Part shown: positions 1 to 5,489 of the stretch, piece after piece
How the letters are laid out: each line of letters begins with the position of its first letter
Position numbering within the stretch: the first letter of the stretch is position 1
NCBI GenBank assembly: GCA_902767125.1
Contig: CACXGJ010000104.1
Location: forward strand, 1-6,656
DNA from: an uncultured Ruminococcus sp.
Lineage (GTDB): Bacteria > Bacillota > Clostridia > Oscillospirales > Acutalibacteraceae
Length of the DNA stretch: 6,656 bases
Direction of reading: 5' to 3'
Translations under genes and position numbers: made by a program
Notes under the pieces: model-generated
Seen by the model: the letters and a program-made list of their open reading frames with translations, nothing else
Told to the model about the DNA's origin: nothing
Database searches by the model: none

Positions 1-1778
1 ATAAGAGATATTATACCAATGACAATTTTGCGGCGGATGTTATAGGCTTTGTCGGTGCTGACAGTCAGGGGCTTGCGGGAATCGAGTATCAGTATGACGA
101 ATACCTCAAGGGAAAAACAGGAAGACTTGTAGTTGCAAGGAATGCAATAGGAAATGAGATGCCTTTCCCGTATGAGCAGAAAATAGATGCGGTTGACGGT
201 TATAACCTGACATTGAGCATAGACGAGAATATCCAGAAGACCATGGAAAAATATGTCCGTGAGACGATAAAGGAATTTAATGTCGGAAATCGTGGCTGTG
301 CTATAATGATAGATGTAAAGACGGGCGGGATACTCGGCTTTGCGTGTGAGGAGTCGTTTGATCCGAATGAGCCGTTTGAGCTTGCAGACAAGGCACTTGC
401 CCAACAAATAGATGCTCTGCCCGAAAATGAACAGTCAAAGGCTTATACAAATGCCTTGAATAAGCAGTGGAGAAATAAGGGTGTCAGCGATACCTATATA
501 CCGGGTTCTGTATTCAAGATGGTGATGGCATCGGCTGTGCTTTCGGAGGGAATGATAAAATCCGATACAAGATTCGAGTGTGCAGGTTCATATGCACCGT
601 TCAAGGGAGCCCCCATGATAGACTGTTGGGAAAGCTCCGGACATGGCACCGAAACTCTTGAACAGGCTCTGTGTAATTCCTGTAACCCTGCATTCATGCA
701 GATGGGCTTTATGCTCGGCAGAGAAAAATATTACGAGTACTATGTTGCATTCGGATTTTCTTCAAAAACAGGGATAGACCTCCCGGGCGAGAGCGATGAT
801 ATATTCTTCAGCAACACCTCATCAACAGCTATACATGGAATGGATCTGACCGACCTTGCAGTAGGTTCCTTCGGTCAGAACTTCAAGATAACTCCTATTC
901 AGATGATATCCGCTTGTGCAGCGATCGCAAACGGAGGAAATCTTATGAGACCGTATGTTGTATCACAGATATCCGATTCAAAGGGAAATGTTGTAAAAAT
1001 GAATGAGCCGTTCGTAAAGCATCAGGTCATTTCCGAATCCGTTTCAAAGCAGGTCTGCAAAATGCTTCAGACAAATGCGATATCAGGAGGCGGTAAAAAC
1101 GGATATGTGGCAGGCTACAGGGTAGGAGGAAAAACAGGTACATCTGAAAAGACTGTCAATGAGGACGGTACATTGAGTAATGATTATATAGCATCATACT
1201 GTGGTATAGCACCTGCAGATGATCCGCAGGTGGCATTGCTCTGCTACTTTGATGCACCTGACAAGAAGATAAACTACTACGGTACAACGGTAGCTGCACC
1301 CTGCTTCAGAAATATAATGAGTGATGTGCTTCCGTACCTCGGAATAGAAAAGGTATATACCGAAGCCGAGATAAAACAGCTTGATACTATAACGGGAGCG
1401 TATATAGATATGACCGTTGAGGAGGCGGAAATAAAAATAAAAAATTCTTCTCTCAATTTCAAGGTAGAGGGAAAGGGCAAAAAAGTTGTCGGACAAAATC
1501 CTTCGGCATATTCCGCAATTCCCAAAGAGGGTACAGTCATATTATATACAGAGGAGGATATGAAGATAGAGGAGATAACAGTCCCCGATTTTTCAAATCT
1601 TTCACTTGTAGATGTGAATACACTTGCGTCAGAATATAATCTGAATATATGTATAGAGGGCATCAATGTCAATGACAGCGGCTCATATGTCAAAAAACAG
1701 GATATTCCCGCAGGCGAAAAGGTCGAACCGTATACGGTCATAACACTTACCTTCAATCAGGACAATTCTATCATGTAA
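1..1778 (+). CDS. ftsI: Class B penicillin-binding protein with PASTA domains (FtsI/SpoVD type), 5' partial
   Basis: Peptidoglycan DD-transpeptidase that cross-links stem peptides outside the membrane; by position it is the partner of the FtsW/SpoVE protein encoded downstream. The reading frame is open from the window edge (first full codon at base 3) and gives 591 visible residues. The N-terminal anchor and start lie upstream; about 125 residues are missing if it resembles B. subtilis SpoVD. Visible in order: the end of the PBP dimerisation domain (RYYTNDNFAADVIGFVG, then GLAGIEYQYDEYLKG, residues 3-36); the transpeptidase domain with SVFK (catalytic Ser169), SCN (226-228) and KTGT (377-380); and two C-terminal PASTA-like domains (about 467-520 and 527-588). 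The ATG at 159 lies inside the domain and is not the start. Cysteines 208 and 227 flank the active site with the spacing reported for SpoVD. The family is certain; I cannot separate a vegetative division PBP (FtsI/PBP2B) from sporulation SpoVD by sequence alone. Confidence 0.95.
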   Translation, partial: KRYYTNDNFAADVIGFVGADSQGLAGIEYQYDEYLKGKTGRLVVARNAIGNEMPFPYEQKIDAVDGYNLTLSIDENIQKTMEKYVRETIKEFNVGNRGCAIMIDVKTGGILGFACEESFDPNEPFELADKALAQQIDALPENEQSKAYTNALNKQWRNKGVSDTYIPGSVFKMVMASAVLSEGMIKSDTRFECAGSYAPFKGAPMIDCWESSGHGTETLEQALCNSCNPAFMQMGFMLGREKYYEYYVAFGFSSKTGIDLPGESDDIFFSNTSSTAIHGMDLTDLAVGSFGQNFKITPIQMISACAAIANGGNLMRPYVVSQISDSKGNVVKMNEPFVKHQVISESVSKQVCKMLQTNAISGGGKNGYVAGYRVGGKTGTSEKTVNEDGTLSNDYIASYCGIAPADDPQVALLCYFDAPDKKINYYGTTVAAPCFRNIMSDVLPYLGIEKVYTEAEIKQLDTITGAYIDMTVEEAEIKIKNSSLNFKVEGKGKKVVGQNPSAYSAIPKEGTVILYTEEDMKIEEITVPDFSNLSLVDVNTLASEYNLNICIEGINVNDSGSYVKKQDIPAGEKVEPYTVITLTFNQDNSIM

Positions 1779-1817
1779 AAAAGTCCGTTTATCAAATATT
1801 TTTTATTTTTGTTATCT

Positions 1818-1858
1818 ATTGCCGTAAAAATATGCGGCAGTGTTTATATATATTTTTT
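1818..1858 (+). terminator. Hairpin with T-rich run between PBP gene and mraY (possible attenuator)
   Basis: Bases 1818-1826 can pair with 1833-1841 in a 9-bp stem (two G-T wobbles) closing the 6-base loop AAAATA. An AT-rich stretch follows, ending in six T's at 1853-1858. The shape fits a weak intrinsic terminator or attenuator that would lower, not abolish, readthrough from the PBP gene into mraY. Against it: the stem is only partly GC, and the T-run begins after a G and is interrupted by A's. It lies 47 bases before the chosen mraY start. Confidence 0.4.
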
Positions 1859-1886
1859 AGAGGAAAACAAAGAAAAAGGTATGAAG

Positions 1887-1894
1887 AAAGGTGG
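1887..1894 (+). promoter_or_regulatory. Ribosome binding site that decides the mraY start
   Basis: AAAGGTGG lies 10 bases before the ATG at 1905, close to the AGGAGG consensus. The in-frame ATG at 1881 has only AAGGT one base away, and the in-frame TTG at 1809 has no good site. This favours 1905 as the start. Confidence 0.65.
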
Positions 1895-1904
1895 ACGTTG
1901 GTTT

Positions 1905-2921
1905 ATGACAAAGATATGGACTATTGTAGCGGCAGTAAGCTCGTTTGCGATAGCTGCACTGTTCGGGAAATGGCTCGTGCCGTTTCTGAAGAAGGTCAAT
2001 TTCCGACAGACAGAGCGTGAGGAGGGCATTGATCTTCACAAAAGCAAAGAGGGTACGCCGATGATGGGCGGATTCATGTTTATACTTTCGAGCATAGCTT
2101 CAGGTGTCGGCTGTGTGATGCTTTTCAACGGTACGGCAGGTGAAGCGGCTGAAACAGTGCTTATAAATGCGAAGATATATGCAGGGATGTTCATGGCACT
2201 TGCATATGGTGCAATAGGATTTATGGACGATTATATAAAGGCTGTCAAAAAAAGAAATCTCGGACTGACAGCGTTGCAGAAGCTGATATTGCAGTTCCTG
2301 ACGGCAATAGCTTATCTTGTTACGATATATTTGTTCGGCGGCAATACACGCACATTTATCCCCTTTGCAGGAATGGTGGATATAGGTCTGTTATATTACC
2401 CTCTTGCAGCTATACTGATAGTCGGAATAGTCAATGCGGTAAATCTCACTGACGGTATAGACGGTCTTTGCGGTTCGGTGACATTCTTCGGAGCTATATT
2501 CTTTATGCTGATATCTCCTTTCATGGAAAGAATAGGTGTCTCAATAATAGCGGCTGCACTTGCAGGGGGCTGTCTTGGATTTCTGGTATGGAATTTCCAT
2601 CCCGCAAAGGTATTTATGGGGGATACAGGCTCATTATATCTCGGAGGATTTATGTGTGCGATAGCCTTTGCACTGGATATACCCGTGATGCTCATACTTG
2701 TCGGTCTTGTATATATAATAGAGATGTTCTCTGTGATACTTCAGGTGGGCTATTTTAAATTGACTCACGGAAAAAGACTCTTTAAAATGAGTCCTATCCA
2801 TCATCACTTTGAAAAATGCGGTTGGTCGGAGATCAAAATAGTGATTGTATCAAGCATTGTCACAGTGGTTTGCGGAGCAGCGGCACTTATCATTATCATG
2901 CAATACAGGAATTTTATATAA
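1905..2921 (+). CDS. mraY: Phospho-N-acetylmuramoyl-pentapeptide-transferase MraY
   Basis: Integral membrane enzyme that transfers phospho-MurNAc-pentapeptide from UDP to undecaprenyl phosphate on the cytoplasmic face, making lipid I. With the ATG at 1905 it has 338 residues, normal for the family. Visible MraY motifs: HKSKEGTPMMGG near the N-terminus; the Mg-binding pair Asp108-Asp109 in MDDYIK; NLTDGIDG at 180-187; MGDTGSLYLGG with Asp240; and the family-specific SPIHHHFE with His299-301. Many hydrophobic segments are present, as expected for a protein of about ten membrane spans. The frame stays open back to a TTG at 1809, but the extra 32 residues match no family feature and that start lacks a ribosome binding site. 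mraY follows the PBP gene directly, with no murE between them, and is 23 bases ahead of ftsW, so it is probably cotranscribed with it. Confidence 0.97.
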   Translation: MTKIWTIVAAVSSFAIAALFGKWLVPFLKKVNFRQTEREEGIDLHKSKEGTPMMGGFMFILSSIASGVGCVMLFNGTAGEAAETVLINAKIYAGMFMALAYGAIGFMDDYIKAVKKRNLGLTALQKLILQFLTAIAYLVTIYLFGGNTRTFIPFAGMVDIGLLYYPLAAILIVGIVNAVNLTDGIDGLCGSVTFFGAIFFMLISPFMERIGVSIIAAALAGGCLGFLVWNFHPAKVFMGDTGSLYLGGFMCAIAFALDIPVMLILVGLVYIIEMFSVILQVGYFKLTHGKRLFKMSPIHHHFEKCGWSEIKIVIVSSIVTVVCGAAALIIIMQYRNFI

Positions 2922-2925
2922 ATCG

Positions 2926-2947
2926 AGAAAGGAGTTTTCGGTAATTG
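2926..2947 (+). promoter_or_regulatory. Strong ribosome binding site and TTG start of ftsW
   Basis: AGAAAGGAG (2926-2934) sits 10 bases before a TTG at 2945. An in-frame TAA at 2942-2944 directly precedes the TTG, so the protein cannot begin further upstream. The next in-frame ATG lies inside the first membrane segment, which makes the TTG the likely start. Confidence 0.8.
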
Positions 2948-4195
2948 AAGATATCGGCATTGTTTTCAGCCAAAAAGCCGAAGCCTCATCCGTCAAAAAC
3001 TGTAAGACCTCCGCTGAAAAATAATATCCGGGATTCCGCAGCCAAGCCCAATAAGCTGAAATTGAGATTCAAGCTGTTTTCGGTACGTCTCGGACTTGAT
3101 CTGGTATTTTTGTTTTTGGTAATGCTCCTGGTCATAATCGGGACATTGATGATGTTTTCGGCAAGCTATCCGTCAGGCTATGCCTATAAGGGCAACAGCT
3201 TCTATTATCTTAACAGACAGTTTGTGTTTGTAGTGGTAGGCACCATAGTTATGATAGGTGCATCGTATTTTGACTATCGTCATTTGAGCGGAAAGCTGAC
3301 TTTTATAATTTATATCATAGCAATCATTTCTCTTTTGATAGTCCTTTTTATACCGACCGATTCGGATGTAAAAAGATGGATATATATAGGCAGCTTCACG
3401 ATACAGCCGTCAGAGATCGCAAAATTTGCGATAATCCTTTTCTGTGCCCAAATGGGAGCGACCAATGTAAGTGAGATAGGAACCTTCAAATACGGAGTTT
3501 TACCGTCTCTGATAGCAATGGCAGTAGTATGTGTTCTCCTGTTCTTTGAGCCTCACTATTCGGGTATTGCAATAATACTTCTGCTTACAGCCTTGATGCT
3601 GTTCATAAGCGGAGTTAAAATAAGATGGTTTTTGATTGCAGGTGCAGTCTTGGTTTTGTTGGTAGGCATACTTGCCGTAACGGGAAAGCTCGGCTATGCG
3701 ATGAGCCGTATGCACGGCTGGGGACAGGCTCTCATATATACCACAGATAAGATGTGGCAGGACACCTATCAGACAAGAAATTCACTCTATGCGATAGGCT
3801 CCGGAGGCTTCTGGGGACAAGGTATCGGTATGTCAAGACAGAAATATCTTTATATCCCGGAGGTACAGAACGACTTTGTATTTGCAGTCGTTTGTGAGGA
3901 GCTTGGCTTTATAGGTGCGGTCATCATATTGGTGATATTTGCACTGCTCGTATGGAGAGGAATAAAAATTTCCCTCAATGTAAATGACAGGTTCGGTTCA
4001 CTTCTCGGAGTAGGTCTTTCTGCACAGATAGGCATACAGGTTATACTGAACATACTTGTTATAACCGACGGGATGCCCAATACAGGTATAAGCCTGCCGT
4101 TTTTCAGCTATGGGGGATCATCGCTCATAATGCTCATGGCACAAATGGGAATAATACTTTCGGTGTCGAGGACGGCACATCTCGAAAAGGCATAG
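2945..4195 (+). CDS. ftsW: SEDS peptidoglycan glycosyltransferase FtsW/SpoVE
   Basis: Membrane glycosyltransferase of the SEDS family, which polymerises lipid II into glycan strands with a cognate class B PBP, here probably the one encoded at the start of the window. The 416 residues comprise a basic cytoplasmic N-terminus (1-49: 14 Lys/Arg, one Asp), a first membrane span at about 52-72, and roughly ten spans in all. Recognisable signatures: LMMFSAS after span 1; RWIYIGSFTIQPSEIAKFA; GGFWGQGIG; PEVQNDFVFAVVCEELG, whose Asp310 corresponds to the essential SEDS aspartate; and FFSYGGSSLIMLMAQMGI near the C-terminus. Lying between mraY and murG, it occupies the place of B. subtilis spoVE, but murD is missing before it. 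The family is certain. Vegetative FtsW versus sporulation SpoVE is undecided; RodA is less likely in this context. Confidence 0.95.
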   Translation: MKISALFSAKKPKPHPSKTVRPPLKNNIRDSAAKPNKLKLRFKLFSVRLGLDLVFLFLVMLLVIIGTLMMFSASYPSGYAYKGNSFYYLNRQFVFVVVGTIVMIGASYFDYRHLSGKLTFIIYIIAIISLLIVLFIPTDSDVKRWIYIGSFTIQPSEIAKFAIILFCAQMGATNVSEIGTFKYGVLPSLIAMAVVCVLLFFEPHYSGIAIILLLTALMLFISGVKIRWFLIAGAVLVLLVGILAVTGKLGYAMSRMHGWGQALIYTTDKMWQDTYQTRNSLYAIGSGGFWGQGIGMSRQKYLYIPEVQNDFVFAVVCEELGFIGAVIILVIFALLVWRGIKISLNVNDRFGSLLGVGLSAQIGIQVILNILVITDGMPNTGISLPFFSYGGSSLIMLMAQMGIILSVSRTAHLEKA

Positions 4196-4245
4196 AACAG
4201 GTATGCAGAATGGACAGGCACTTATACATTGAAAATATCAAATAA

Positions 4246-4319
4246 AAAACAGTGAGATTTGGGGAATGAAGTGGAAAATGATGCAGCTCTGCACTTCACT
4301 CTCCAAACTTCACTCTTTT
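4246..4319. repeat. Long imperfect inverted repeat (hairpin) between ftsW and murG
   Basis: The arms 4251-4273 and 4292-4314 (23 bases each) are reverse complements at 19 positions; two of the other four pair as G-T and two are A-C mismatches. The loop is 18 bases. One C-C mismatch outside the stem, AAAA (4246-4249) and TTTT (4316-4319) extend the pairing. The 3' arm also holds a 10-base direct repeat, ACTTCACTCT, at 4293-4302 and 4307-4316. It could be a dispersed intergenic repeat (MITE- or REP-like), a terminator readable from both strands, or an RNA structure governing murG. The hairpin ends exactly where the murG ribosome binding site begins. Confidence 0.8.
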
Positions 4320-4339
4320 AAGAGGGGTGTATTTAATTG
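4320..4339 (+). promoter_or_regulatory. Ribosome binding site and TTG start of murG
   Basis: The purine-rich AAGAGGGG (4320-4327) lies 9 bases before the TTG at 4337. An in-frame TAA at 4334-4336 abuts the TTG, ruling out an upstream start. The conserved glycine-rich loop begins only six residues after the TTG, ruling out a downstream one. The start is therefore well fixed. Confidence 0.85.
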
Positions 4340-5467
4340 AGGTTGATATTTGCGGGAGGAGGCACTGCCGGTCATATAAATCCGGCACTTGCCATTGCAG
4401 GCTATGTAAGAGAAAAACAGCCTGATGCAGAGATACTTTATATAGGAAATAAAGGCGGAATGGAGGAAAGACTTGTTCCACAGGCAGGGTTTGAATTTAA
4501 GAGTGTCAGCGTTCAGGGCTTCAGAAGAAAAATATCTCTGAAGTCCTTAAAGGAAAATATCGTGACAGTGAATAAGGCGGTCAGATCGACAATGGATGCC
4601 GAGAGGATAATAAAGGAATTTAAGCCTGATATATGTATCGGCACGGGCGGCTATGTCAGCGGACCTGTCCTGAAAGCAGCTTCAAAGCTCGGTGTCCCGA
4701 TACTCATACATGAACAGAATGCTTATCCCGGCATAACAAACAAAATGCTTGCCAAAAAGGCTGCAAGAGTAATGCTTGCGATGCCTGCCGCAAGGGATAA
4801 ATTCAAAGGAGATTATAATTTTGCCGATACGGGAAATCCCATAAGGGGGGCTATCCTGAAAGAAGAAAAATCATCTGCAAGAAAAAAGCTGGGACTTGAT
4901 GAACGTCCTGTCATACTCTCATTCGGCGGAAGTCTCGGAGCAGATAATATAAACAAGGCACTTGCCGATGTCATATCGAGAAGTGCAAAGGACGGCAGAT
5001 ATCAGCATATCCATGCTTACGGACAGTATGGTAAATGGTTTCCCGAACTGCTGAAGGAGAAGGGGGCTGACCTTGAAAAAGCCTCCAATCTTGATATAAG
5101 GGAATATATCAATGATATGCCCGTATGCCTTGCGGCGGCTGATGTCGTGGTCGCAAGGGCAGGTGCAATGACATTGAGTGAGATACAGGTAAAGGGCAAG
5201 CCGTCCATACTCATCCCGTCACCGAATGTTGCGGAAAATCATCAGTATCACAATGCTATGGCACTCGTAAATAAAAAGGCGGCTCTGATGATAGAGGAAA
5301 AAGACCTTACTCCCGAAAAGCTCACGGATGCAATAGATTCCCTTGCATCAGATCCCAGAAGACTTGCGGAATATTCTGATAATGCCAAAAAAATGGGTAT
5401 TGCAAATGCGTCTGAAAGGATATATGATATAATAATGGAAGTAGTATCCCAAAAGGATAAAAAATAA
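4337..5467 (+). CDS. murG: UDP-GlcNAc:lipid I N-acetylglucosaminyltransferase MurG
   Basis: Peripheral membrane GT-B glycosyltransferase that adds GlcNAc from UDP-GlcNAc to lipid I, making lipid II on the cytoplasmic face. The 376 residues are slightly above the usual 355-370. The N-terminal Rossmann domain carries the glycine-rich loop GGGTAGHINP (7-16, with the conserved His13), GTGGYVSGP, and HEQNAYPG (125-132). The C-terminal domain opens with FGGSLGA (196-202) and carries the UDP-GlcNAc-binding RAGAMTLSE (274-282, Glu282), then IPSPNVAENHQYHNA with Glu300, Asn301 and Gln303. It starts at TTG. It lies 141 bases after ftsW, across a long hairpin, and 22 bases before ftsQ. In B. subtilis murB follows murG; here ftsQ follows directly. 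No motif appears damaged. Confidence 0.97.
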   Translation: MRLIFAGGGTAGHINPALAIAGYVREKQPDAEILYIGNKGGMEERLVPQAGFEFKSVSVQGFRRKISLKSLKENIVTVNKAVRSTMDAERIIKEFKPDICIGTGGYVSGPVLKAASKLGVPILIHEQNAYPGITNKMLAKKAARVMLAMPAARDKFKGDYNFADTGNPIRGAILKEEKSSARKKLGLDERPVILSFGGSLGADNINKALADVISRSAKDGRYQHIHAYGQYGKWFPELLKEKGADLEKASNLDIREYINDMPVCLAAADVVVARAGAMTLSEIQVKGKPSILIPSPNVAENHQYHNAMALVNKKAALMIEEKDLTPEKLTDAIDSLASDPRRLAEYSDNAKKMGIANASERIYDIIMEVVSQKDKK

Positions 5468-5473
5468 AAGCTC

Positions 5474-5478
5474 GGAGG
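5474..5478 (+). promoter_or_regulatory. Ribosome binding site of ftsQ
   Basis: GGAGG lies 11 bases before the ATG at 5490, in the 22-base gap after murG. It supports this ATG over the second in-frame ATG at codon 18. Confidence 0.75.
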
Positions 5479-5489
5479 CTTGTTAAAGT

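Noticed and set aside
1194..1756. Overlapping minus-strand open frames (1194-1496 and 1277-1756)
   Set aside because: They lie opposite the well-supported PBP gene, have no recognisable domain, and are shadows of its codon pattern. The same holds for the other minus-strand frames in mraY, ftsW, murG and ftsQ.
1809..1850. Promoter before mraY (TTG-type -35 candidates with TATATA downstream)
   Set aside because: No pair of hexamers has both a good match and a 16-18 base spacing. The AT-rich sequence gives chance TATA matches and overlaps the hairpin.
1809..1904. Longer mraY from a TTG at 1809 or the ATG at 1881
   Set aside because: The extra residues match no MraY feature, the extension would run through the hairpin, and the best-spaced ribosome binding site serves the ATG at 1905.
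4211..4240. Promoter before murG (TGGACA at 4211 resembles a -35 box)
   Set aside because: No convincing -10 box lies 16-18 bases downstream; TATACA at 4223 is far too close.
5468..5481. Small inverted repeat AAGC/GCTT around the ftsQ ribosome binding site
   Set aside because: Only four base pairs with a six-base loop, easily due to chance and too weak to claim regulation.
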